Part shown: in pieces, positions 1 to 5,184 of the stretch
Layout: every line of letters starts with the position of its first letter
Numbering within the stretch: the first letter of the stretch is position 1
Source: Paracoccaceae bacterium
Lineage (GTDB): Bacteria > Pseudomonadota > Alphaproteobacteria > Rhodobacterales > Rhodobacteraceae
Direction: 5' to 3'
Assembly (NCBI GenBank): GCA_013214715.1
Contig: JABSSB010000060.1
Location: 9,293-14,948, forward strand
DNA length: 5,656 nt
Made by a program: the position numbers and the translations under genes
Notes under the pieces: generated by a model
What the model was told of the DNA's origin: nothing
The model's database searches: none
The model's input: only the letters and a program-made list of their open reading frames with translations

Positions 1-755
1 CACGCGCCGGGATCGACGCGGTTCTGGCCCATATCCGCGCCCTGCCCGGCTGTGACGGCCTGGATTGGAAAGAAGCCAGCGCCGATCATCCGCCCTTTGC
101 CCGCATGAAAGTCCGGTTGAAGAAAGAGATCGTCACAATGGGCCAGCCCGATGTCGATCCGACCGCCGCCGTTGGCCATTATGTCGAACCGCAGGACTGG
201 AACGACCTGATCCGCCAACCGGATGTGGCTGTGATCGACACGCGCAATGATTACGAAGTCGCGATCGGCACCTTCGAAGGCGCCGTGGACCCAAAAACCG
301 AAAGCTTCCGCGACTTCCCAGCCTGGTGGGACAAGAACAAGGACCGGTTCCACAATAAACGCATTGCGATGTTCTGCACCGGTGGCATCCGCTGCGAGAA
401 ATCGACGAATTTCCTGATGGGACAAGGCATTGAAGAGGTCTATCACCTCAAAGGCGGGATTCTGCGGTATCTCGAAGACATGCCCGAAGAGGACAGCACT
501 TGGCAGGGCGAATGCTTTGTCTTCGACAATCGGGTCAGCGTGGGCCACGGGTTGCGCGAAGGTCCGCATCTACTCTGCCATGGGTGTCGCCGTCCAATCC
601 TGCCCGAAGACCGCGACCGCCCGGAATACGAACATGGGGTCAGCTGCCACCATTGCATTGACGAGACGTCGGAAGCCGACAAGGCGCGGTTTCGCGAGCG
701 TCAGAAACAGATCCGGCTGGCGCAGGCACGGGGCGAGCGGCATCTGGCAGGCTGA
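1..755 (+). CDS. trhO: TrhO: tRNA uridine(34) 5-hydroxylase, rhodanese family (5' end outside window)
   Basis: TrhO (YceA) performs the O2-dependent hydroxylation of U34 in certain tRNAs, the first step towards 5-methoxy- or 5-carboxymethoxyuridine at the wobble base; it is cytosolic. The frame is open from base 3 and gives 250 residues. The family is roughly 300-350 residues, so the N-terminal part is missing and the ATG at 105 is internal: the codons before it already read as the family's N-terminal domain (residues 1-45, about RAGIDAVLAHIRALPG onward). A rhodanese domain covers about residues 55-165, with VIDTRNDYE at 78-86 and the active-site loop FCTGGIRCEKS (Cys125, Cys131). The C-terminal part has two CxxC pairs (Cys192/195 and Cys215/218) that look metal-binding, then a basic Arg/Gln-rich tail. 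The stop lies 3 bases from the stop of the convergent monooxygenase. Family assignment is confident; the exact tRNA substrates are inferred. Confidence 0.95.
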   Translation, partial: RAGIDAVLAHIRALPGCDGLDWKEASADHPPFARMKVRLKKEIVTMGQPDVDPTAAVGHYVEPQDWNDLIRQPDVAVIDTRNDYEVAIGTFEGAVDPKTESFRDFPAWWDKNKDRFHNKRIAMFCTGGIRCEKSTNFLMGQGIEEVYHLKGGILRYLEDMPEEDSTWQGECFVFDNRVSVGHGLREGPHLLCHGCRRPILPEDRDRPEYEHGVSCHHCIDETSEADKARFRERQKQIRLAQARGERHLAG

Positions 756-758
756 CCG

Positions 759-2012
759 TCACACCAATCGCGCCGTGTCCGGGATCAGGGGCGGGCTGTC
801 ATTCAGCGTCGAAATCGCCGTTCCCGCCAAATCTTTGTAATGCGCGGCATGGGCCGCCAGGTCCGATTGCGGGATTATGTCTTCGATGCAGTCAAAATGT
901 CCGCTGCTAAGGTCTTCGACGCGCTGCATGATCGCATCAGGACCGCTGCCCCGATTGGCCAAAGTGACTTTGCTGGTGCGCGGGCGCATCTCGCGTTCAT
1001 ACGCGGCCAGCGCATGCGCCGTCAGGCCATTTTGTAAAATGCATGCGCCAAGATAGCGCGCATCGACAATCGCCTGACTGGCCCCGGAAGAGCCAACCGG
1101 ATAGGTCGGATGGGCCGCATCGCCCAGCAGAGTCACGCGCCCGTCCTGCCATGTCTCCAAAGGATTGCGATCCACCATCGGATATTCCAGCAGTTGGTCC
1201 GCAGTCCGGATCAGCGCAGGGACATCCAGCCAGTCGAACACCCAGCTTTCGAAATCCGGGAGAATGTCGGATGTGTCGACCGCGCGGTTCCATGACTCAC
1301 GGCGCCACCCCTGCGCCGGGTCAAAGCCTTTTTCAGCGATGAAATTCATCTCAACATCCCCCGTCACCGGGTCCGGCTCTGAGATCGGATAGGCCACGAT
1401 GCGTTGATGGTCATGCCCGGCCAGCGCCATCGCTGCCCCGCCAAAGAAGGGCTGCGCCTGGGCGACCCCACGCCAAAGCACCGCACCAGACCACAGCGGC
1501 GGGCCTTCGTCAGGATACATCTGCGCCCGCAAGGCGGAGTTGATGCCATCACAGGCTATCAGAAGCTGTCCGTCAACCGTCCCACTGGTCAGATGCAGGC
1601 AGACATGATCCGGGGTCTGATCATAGCCGATGGAGCCTGCGCCCAGGTGCACGACATCAGCCCCCGCCCGCTGAACCAGCGCGTGATAGAGCATCATCTG
1701 CAACCGCCCGCGATGGACCGAGATTTGCGGCCAGCGATACCCTGCCGCTAACCCGCGCGGCTCTTCCCAGATGGTTTGGCCATGTTTGGTGTAAAACCCG
1801 TATTGACGGGTGCGGATGCCGATCGTGTCCAGGTCGGCCTCCAGCCCCAGATCGAACAATTCCCGCGTGGCATTGGGTTGCAGATTGATGCCAACACCCA
1901 GCGGGCGCAGTTCTCCCACGCTTTCGAAAATGCGAAACGGCACCCCGATCTGATGCAGGGTCAGCCCAAGGCTCAGCCCCGCAATCCCGGCACCGACGAT
2001 CAGCACGGTCAT
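759..2012 (-). CDS. PhzS-like FAD-dependent aromatic-ring monooxygenase (group A flavoprotein hydroxylase)
   Basis: This is a 417-residue single-component, NAD(P)H-dependent FAD hydroxylase of the salicylate/p-hydroxybenzoate hydroxylase fold. Visible motifs are the N-terminal dinucleotide motif VGAGIAG (G7, G9, G12) with Glu30 at the end of strand 2, the DG motif at Asp155-Gly156, and the GD motif LLGDAAHPTYP at 295-305. Several stretches recall Pseudomonas PhzS (5-methylphenazine-1-carboxylate monooxygenase, about 402 aa): RPLGVGINLQPNA (36-48), SVHRGRLQMML (98-108), RIVAYPISEP (204-213), the YPMVDRNPL region (277-285) and GSSGASQAIVDA (307-318). I chose ATG 2012, not an upstream in-frame start at 2117, because the flavin motif then begins at residue 5, GAGG lies 7 bases upstream, and the ATG overlaps the preceding gene's stop as ATGA. 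No phenazine genes are present, so the substrate is open; only a PhzS-like subfamily is claimed. Confidence 0.9.
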   Translation of the reverse strand: MTVLIVGAGIAGLSLGLTLHQIGVPFRIFESVGELRPLGVGINLQPNATRELFDLGLEADLDTIGIRTRQYGFYTKHGQTIWEEPRGLAAGYRWPQISVHRGRLQMMLYHALVQRAGADVVHLGAGSIGYDQTPDHVCLHLTSGTVDGQLLIACDGINSALRAQMYPDEGPPLWSGAVLWRGVAQAQPFFGGAAMALAGHDHQRIVAYPISEPDPVTGDVEMNFIAEKGFDPAQGWRRESWNRAVDTSDILPDFESWVFDWLDVPALIRTADQLLEYPMVDRNPLETWQDGRVTLLGDAAHPTYPVGSSGASQAIVDARYLGACILQNGLTAHALAAYEREMRPRTSKVTLANRGSGPDAIMQRVEDLSSGHFDCIEDIIPQSDLAAHAAHYKDLAGTAISTLNDSPPLIPDTARLV

Positions 2013-3004
2013 GCTGCGCCCTCGGACCAGCAGGGCAATAGATCGCCCGGTTCGGGCGTTGCGTGATAGACGCCCCGCGCAATCGCCCGGGACAGGCACA
2101 GCGCGGCGGCGTGGCAAATCATGCCCAGCATCACATCACTGACCTCGACCCGCCCTGTCGCGGCGGAAAAGACCAGATCTCCGTCGCCCGGCCCATGTGC
2201 AGGCAGGGTCGCGCGGCCGATGCCGTCATGGGCCGCCACGGCCAGCCGTTTCGCCTGCGCCTTGTCCAGCGCGGCGTCGGTCGCGACAATGGCGATGGTC
2301 GTGTTGGCCCGCTCCACAAAGGCGGCGGCCTTGCGATTGGTCAGGTCGCGGCCCAACCCCGCGCGCCGATCGGGGCCAAGACCGCCAAATTCGCCATCAA
2401 TCTCAAAGGGCGCAGCCCAAAAATGCCGCTCCCCCGGCGTGGTGACGGCACCGATAGGGTTGCTGGCAACCAAGGCGCCAACCGTCACACCGCCCGGCAA
2501 GGCGAGCGAGGCAGACCCAAGGCCCCCTTTGAGCGTTGCTGTCAAAGCCCCGGCTCCCGCCCCGTGACTGCCCAGCGCGAAATCGGAGGCACAGGCCGAC
2601 AGAGCCGCGCGACCCAGCGCCGGATAGGGATTATCCGACCACGCCTTATCCCCGCCATTGAGCAGATCGAACAGGATCGCCGCCGGCACCAGCGGAATGC
2701 GCGCGTCGAAGACGGCAAAGCCACGCCCGGCCTCACGCAGACCCGCCACCACGCCCGAGGCCGCGTCCAACCCAAAGGCAGACCCGCCCGACAGACACAG
2801 CGCATCAACCTTGGCCACGGATTTGTCAGGCTCCAACAGATCGGTGTCGCGTGTCCCCGGCGCGCCGCCCATCACGGCATAGCTTGCGGTAAAAGCCTCG
2901 GACGCCGTCAGAACCGTGACGCCGGATTTCAGAGCAGCATCACTGGCATTGCCGACTAGCAGCCCGGGCACATCCGTAATCAGATTGCGCGGCCCCGGCT
3001 GCAT
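2009..3004 (-). CDS. P1 family (S58) self-cleaving amidohydrolase/aminopeptidase, NylC/DmpA type
   Basis: This is a 331-residue member of the P1/DmpA/NylC N-terminal-nucleophile-like hydrolases, made as one precursor that cuts itself into alpha and beta chains and exposes a new N-terminal Ser or Thr nucleophile. Known members cleave D-amino-acid peptides, beta-peptides or nylon oligomers. Family marks are LITDVPGLLVGNA near the N-terminus, KSGVTVL, LCLSGGSAFGLDAASG (about 70-85) and VASNPIGAV (about 179-187). The predicted cleavage site is Asn234-Thr235 in ERANTTIAIVATDA, followed 39 and 41 residues later by the two acids of a DGD triplet (274-276). This matches the Thr267/Asp306/Asp308 spacing that I recall for NylC. 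The N/T site fits NylC better than the Ser-nucleophile DmpA branch. ATG 3004 overlaps the upstream SDR stop as TGATG; an in-frame GTG at 3013 is a less likely start. No signal peptide is seen, so it is probably cytosolic. Confidence 0.88.
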   Translation of the reverse strand: MQPGPRNLITDVPGLLVGNASDAALKSGVTVLTASEAFTASYAVMGGAPGTRDTDLLEPDKSVAKVDALCLSGGSAFGLDAASGVVAGLREAGRGFAVFDARIPLVPAAILFDLLNGGDKAWSDNPYPALGRAALSACASDFALGSHGAGAGALTATLKGGLGSASLALPGGVTVGALVASNPIGAVTTPGERHFWAAPFEIDGEFGGLGPDRRAGLGRDLTNRKAAAFVERANTTIAIVATDAALDKAQAKRLAVAAHDGIGRATLPAHGPGDGDLVFSAATGRVEVSDVMLGMICHAAALCLSRAIARGVYHATPEPGDLLPCWSEGAA

Positions 3005-3747
3005 CAGATGCACCGCCCGCCATCGACTTCCATCGCAACGCCAGTGATCATGCTGGCCTCATCCGAGCACAGGAACACCGCCGCCGCGCCCATATCCTGA
3101 GGGGTCGAGAACCGGCCCAGCGGGATGGTCGACAGGAATTTGGCCCGCATCTCGGGCGTATCTTCGCCCATGAACGACTTCAAAAGAGGTGTCTCCCCCG
3201 CCACTGGGTTCAGCGCGTTCACCCGCACGCCGTCGGGCGCAAGCTCCACCGCCATGGCTTGCGTGGCCGTGATCATCCAGCCTTTGGAGGCGTTATACCA
3301 ATTCAGCCGGGGACGCGGGGACACGCCTGCGGTCGACGCGATATTGAGGATCGCACCGGTGCCCAATGCCTTGAACTGCGGCACCAGTGCGCGCGCGGTG
3401 AGGTAGACGGATTTCACATTCACAGCCAGAACGCGGTCGAAATCCTCCTCAGAAATCTCTTCCATCGGTGCAGGCAGATGCGTGATCCCGGCATTGTTCA
3501 CCAGAATATCCACCCGACCCCACAGGTCCAAAGCCGCCGCAGCCATGGCATCAACCGATGCACCGTTCGAAACATCGACCTGATATGCGACGGCCTGATC
3601 CAGATCGCGAGCCACATCACTGGCCCGGTCGATATTGATATCGGCCACCATGACCTGCGCCCCTTGGGCGGCAAAGGCCCGCACGATACCTTCGCCAAAG
3701 CCCTGCGCACCGCCGGTCACGATGGCGGTTTTGCCTGCCAATCTCAT
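3004..3747 (-). CDS. Short-chain dehydrogenase/reductase (classical SDR, FabG-like)
   Basis: This is a 247-residue classical SDR, the usual family length, and a cytosolic NAD(P)-dependent oxidoreductase of an alcohol/carbonyl pair. It has the cofactor motif TGGAQGFG (11-18), the NNAG motif (84-87), and the catalytic set Asn110, Ser138, Tyr151 and Lys155 (YNASK). Asp36 at the end of the second strand (VMVADINI) predicts a preference for NAD(H) over NADP(H). The C-terminus ends GVAMEVDGGRCI, typical of FabG-type and glucose-1-dehydrogenase-type SDRs. ATG 3747 is preceded by a purine-rich ribosome binding site. The stop codon shares a base with the start of the P1 hydrolase gene, so it is the first gene of a coupled trio. 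It starts 32 bases after the arfB stop with no terminator between, so it is probably in the same transcript. The substrate is not readable; a true FabG role in fatty-acid synthesis is unlikely in this context. Confidence 0.93.
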   Translation of the reverse strand: MRLAGKTAIVTGGAQGFGEGIVRAFAAQGAQVMVADINIDRASDVARDLDQAVAYQVDVSNGASVDAMAAAALDLWGRVDILVNNAGITHLPAPMEEISEEDFDRVLAVNVKSVYLTARALVPQFKALGTGAILNIASTAGVSPRPRLNWYNASKGWMITATQAMAVELAPDGVRVNALNPVAGETPLLKSFMGEDTPEMRAKFLSTIPLGRFSTPQDMGAAAVFLCSDEASMITGVAMEVDGGRCI

Positions 3748-3751
3748 GGCG

Positions 3752-3760
3752 CCCTCCCCT
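3752..3760 (-). promoter_or_regulatory. Ribosome binding site of the SDR gene
   Basis: The minus strand reads AGGGGAGGG, with the GGAG core 6 bases before ATG 3747. It lies in the 32-base gap after arfB, supports the SDR start, and shows that the SDR does not depend on translation of arfB. Confidence 0.75.
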
Positions 3761-3779
3761 TTTCAGGCAGGTTAGCCGT

Positions 3780-4202
3780 TCACTCCGTGTCCGTCACGCG
3801 TCCACGCAGGGCTTTGACCCCGCTGCGGGCTTTTTTCGCATCGACCCGCCGACGCTGGCTGGCGCGGGTGGGCTTGGTGGCGATGCGGCGTTTTGGGGCG
3901 ACCAAAGCGCGGGCGATGAGCTCGGTCAGTCTTTCGCGCGCAATCTCTCGGTTGCGGGCCTGGCTGCGTGTCTCGTCGACCTGCAGGATCAGCGCGCCAT
4001 CCTTGGTCCAGCGTCGCCCGGCCAGCCGTTTCAGCCGGGCCTTGACCGCGCCGGGCAGCGATGGCGAGCGCGCGGCCTCGAACCGCAATTCGACAGCCGT
4101 AGACACTTTGTTGACGTTCTGCCCGCCAGGGCCAGAGGCCCGCATAAAGCTTTCCGTCAGTTCCCAGTCCTGAATGGCGATATCATCGGTGATGCGCAGC
4201 AT
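3780..4202 (-). CDS. arfB: ArfB (YaeJ): alternative ribosome-rescue peptidyl-tRNA hydrolase
   Basis: ArfB binds ribosomes stalled at the 3' end of truncated mRNA, pushes its basic tail into the empty mRNA channel and hydrolyses the peptidyl-tRNA; it backs up tmRNA trans-translation. The protein is 140 residues, the same length as the E. coli one. The release-factor catalytic loop is RASGPGGQNVNK, with GGQ at 26-28. There is no codon-recognition domain, which separates it from RF1 and RF2. A lysine/arginine-rich tail (about 104-136, including PTRASQRRR and GVKALRGRV) matches the ArfB tail. ATG 4202 has AGGG 8 bases upstream. The start lies about 25 bases beyond a strong terminator of the same strand, so expression may depend on readthrough. 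The SDR, P1 hydrolase and monooxygenase genes follow in the same direction. Confidence 0.95.
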   Translation of the reverse strand: MLRITDDIAIQDWELTESFMRASGPGGQNVNKVSTAVELRFEAARSPSLPGAVKARLKRLAGRRWTKDGALILQVDETRSQARNREIARERLTELIARALVAPKRRIATKPTRASQRRRVDAKKARSGVKALRGRVTDTE

Positions 4203-4227
4203 GGGCGGGACCCTAGCGGCGGAACCT

Positions 4228-4256
4228 AAAAAGGGCCACCCAAACGGGTGGCCCTT
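4228..4256 (-). terminator. Intrinsic (Rho-independent) terminator upstream of arfB
   Basis: There is a perfect 11-bp inverted repeat, AAGGGCCACCC (4231-4241) and its complement at 4246-4256, with a 4-base loop. Read on the minus strand, the stem runs into TTTTT (4232-4228). On the plus strand only two T follow, so it is directional. It ends the transcript containing the small ORF and/or yhhQ and sits directly before arfB. Confidence 0.88.
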
Positions 4257-4274
4257 CCGAAAGTTGACGGAGGC

Positions 4275-4289
4275 AGGTCGGTCAGACCT
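4275..4289 (-). promoter_or_regulatory. Small hairpin between the leader ORF and the terminator
   Basis: AGGTC (4275-4279) and GACCT (4285-4289) form a 5-bp stem with a 5-base loop, in the structured leader between the small ORF and the terminator. It may stack in the same RNA. Five base pairs alone are weak evidence. Confidence 0.35.
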
Positions 4290-4300
4290 TACCAGTCGCG

Positions 4301-4347
4301 GTGGGCGGCGCTGCCGCCTAGGGTTGCCTTAGCAGGCGGCCCCCCAC
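4301..4347 (-). promoter_or_regulatory. Alternative RNA hairpins around the leader-ORF stop (attenuator-like)
   Basis: Hairpin A pairs 4313-4319 with 4334-4340 (7 bp, GCCGCCT type). It is enclosed by a GTGGG/CCCAC helix (4301-4305 with 4343-4347), and AGG/CCT inside the loop can pair as well. Hairpin B pairs 4304-4309 with 4313-4318 (6 GC pairs, 3-base loop). A and B compete for 4313-4318. The last three sense codons of the small ORF form the 5' arm of A and its stop codon lies in A's loop, so a ribosome at the stop would break A and allow B. The pairings are read from the sequence; the switching is inferred. Confidence 0.5.
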
Positions 4348-4385
4348 GCTGTTCCGACCTCACGCTCCAATACCTTTCTCGACAC
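4329..4385 (-). CDS. 18-residue leader peptide or small protein, unknown function
   Basis: A GTG-initiated ORF encodes MSRKVLEREVGTAWGAAC and ends with TAA. I do not recognise it. The support is translational: the GGAGG core of a near-maximal Shine-Dalgarno sequence lies 7 bases before the GTG. An in-frame ATG at 4403 would add six residues, but it lies upstream of and overlaps that site, so GTG 4385 is preferred. The peptide is charged at the start and small-residue-rich at the end, with one Trp and a final Cys. It has no membrane segment and no run of identical codons as in classical amino-acid attenuators. It follows yhhQ and precedes a structured region, a terminator and arfB. It could be a regulatory leader ORF for arfB or a free-standing microprotein; chance is possible given its size. 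Confidence 0.5.
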   Translation of the reverse strand: MSRKVLEREVGTAWGAAC

Positions 4386-4386
4386 T

Positions 4387-4401
4387 GGACCACCTCCTTT
4401 C
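4387..4401 (-). promoter_or_regulatory. Extended Shine-Dalgarno sequence of the small ORF
   Basis: The minus strand reads GAAAGGAGGTGGTCC. The alphaproteobacterial 16S rRNA 3' end, GGATCACCTCCTTTC, can pair with all 15 bases, with a single G:U wobble and no mismatch. Typical genes in this window use 4-6 pairing bases. Core-to-GTG spacing is 7 bases. Confidence 0.75.
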
Positions 4402-4405
4402 ATTT

Positions 4406-4424
4406 GTTAAAACCTGAAAGCAGG
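4406..4424 (-). other. Short hairpin with T stretch after yhhQ (weak terminator or promoter region)
   Basis: CCTG (4413-4416) and CAGG (4421-4424) form a 4-bp stem with loop AAAG. On the minus strand it is followed by TTTTAAC. It could weakly terminate yhhQ, or the AT-rich TTTAAC could be part of a promoter for the leader. No convincing -35/-10 pair with normal spacing was found in 4404-4459, so either role is unproven. Confidence 0.25.
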
Positions 4425-4459
4425 GTGCCACGAGTTGTCGAAATCCCAAAGCGAAATCG

Positions 4460-5089
4460 TCACGCCGCCTGAAGGCGGGACACGATGACGCGGAACGGGA
4501 TCAGTGCGATCAGCGCCATCGACAGTTTCACCAGCCAATCCGCAAAGGCCAGCGTGACCCAAAGCGGCGCCATGCCACCCACAGTCATGAAGGGGACCGG
4601 ATCCCAGGCCCAGGAAATCGCGGCATTCGCAGCCTCGCCATAAAACGGCACAAAGGCCGCAAAGGCGAGCGTGAAGAAGATCACCGTGTCGAGGATCGAG
4701 CCGACGATGGTGGAGGCCAGCGGTGCGCGCCACCAGACGCCATCTCGCAGGCGGTCGAAGATGGCTACATCCATCAGCTGCGCCACAAGGAACGCGGTGC
4801 CGGAAGCAATTGCGATGCGCAGCGGCACGGCGGGGCCAAATTCCAGCATGATCTGGCTGCCAATCAGCGAACAGATGACCCCGGTCACAAAGCCGGCAAA
4901 GACAACCTTGCGGGCCTGCGCGGGCCCGTAGACGCGGTTCATCACATCATTGACCAGAAAGGCCAGTGGATAGGTGAAGGCCCCCCAGGTCAGAAGGCCG
5001 TCAAGCAGCAGAAACTGCACAAGAACGTTCGAGGCAACCACGATGGTCGCCATGGCAAGAATGCCCGGAAGAATATTTGGTTTTGTCAT
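4460..5089 (-). CDS. yhhQ: YhhQ: queuosine-precursor transporter, VUT family (DUF165)
   Basis: This is an inner-membrane importer of queuosine precursors (preQ0/preQ1 or queuine), used to make queuosine at position 34 of GUN-anticodon tRNAs. The 209 residues contain about six hydrophobic segments (roughly 7-30, 36-48, 62-82, 88-112, 123-147 and 172-200), matching a family of about 220 residues. Family marks are YPLAFLVNDVMNRVYG (40-55), with the Asn-Asp plus YG signature, then AQLMDVAIFDRLR (103-115) and STIVGSILDTVIFF (126-139). I chose ATG 5089, which leads straight into the first hydrophobic segment. The longer frame from GTG 5155 would add a polar stretch that overlaps a hairpin and has no family character. 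The Shine-Dalgarno sequence is weak (GGG, 8 bases upstream). No queuosine synthesis genes are visible next to it. Confidence 0.9.
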   Translation of the reverse strand: MTKPNILPGILAMATIVVASNVLVQFLLLDGLLTWGAFTYPLAFLVNDVMNRVYGPAQARKVVFAGFVTGVICSLIGSQIMLEFGPAVPLRIAIASGTAFLVAQLMDVAIFDRLRDGVWWRAPLASTIVGSILDTVIFFTLAFAAFVPFYGEAANAAISWAWDPVPFMTVGGMAPLWVTLAFADWLVKLSMALIALIPFRVIVSRLQAA

Positions 5090-5184
5090 GTCAGATGCCC
5101 GTTTTGACAAGGTAGCGGCGACTTGGTCACCCCTTGTGGGCGACAGGCGCGTCACCTACACCGCGCATCATTTGGGCGCAACCC
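5090..5184 (-). promoter_or_regulatory. yhhQ upstream gap with a strong hairpin, possible cis-regulatory element
   Basis: The 95-base gap between the esterase stop and yhhQ holds a 12-bp imperfect hairpin at 5107-5137. ACAAGG (5107-5112) pairs with CCTTGT (5132-5137), and GGCGAC (5117-5122) pairs with GTCACC (5126-5131, one wobble). There is a 4-base bulge (5113-5116) and a 3-base loop. No T run follows it on the minus strand, so it is not a standard terminator. I could not match it to the preQ1-I consensus. A regulatory role is inferred from position only. Confidence 0.4.

Noticed and set aside
2063..2959. 298-codon open frame on the plus strand opposite the P1 hydrolase
   Set aside because: It is a GC-rich antisense shadow: Arg/Pro/Gly-rich low-complexity translation with no family motif, fully inside a well-supported gene on the other strand.
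3820..3840. Programmed -1 frameshift at AAAAAA in arfB
   Set aside because: The A6 run is in phase AAA AAA GCC, which does not give a proper X XXY YYZ heptamer, and the zero frame encodes the normal ArfB tail to the usual length.
3259..4173. 304-codon plus-strand frame across the SDR and arfB
   Set aside because: It is antisense to two confident genes and spans the gap between them; the translation has no recognisable domain.
4257..4400. SRP 4.5S RNA, tmRNA piece or 6S RNA in the gene-poor stretch
   Set aside because: The conserved SRP tetraloop/domain IV pattern is absent despite a superficial GAGGTCGGAACAGCG resemblance. No tmRNA tag reading or tRNA-like end, and no 6S-type long open bubble, could be recognised.
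4415..4430. Sigma-54-like promoter TGGCAC-N5-TTTCA on the minus strand upstream of the leader ORF
   Set aside because: The -24 element fits, but the -12 element lacks the nearly invariant GC at the right spacing (TC instead). It also overlaps a small hairpin.
4406..4441. Sigma-70 promoter with TCGACA (4441-4436) and TTTAAC (4411-4406)
   Set aside because: The spacer is 24 bases, too long for a sigma-70 promoter; at 17 bases the -10 would be TTCAGG, a poor match.
4407..4733. 108-codon minus-strand frame overlapping yhhQ and the leader region
   Set aside because: It overlaps yhhQ in another frame and has no membrane or domain pattern; the yhhQ frame is clearly the coding one.
5090..5184. preQ1-I riboswitch upstream of yhhQ
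   Set aside because: The expected short hairpin followed by an A-rich stretch and a closing segment pairing with the loop was not found; only an unrelated bulged hairpin is present.
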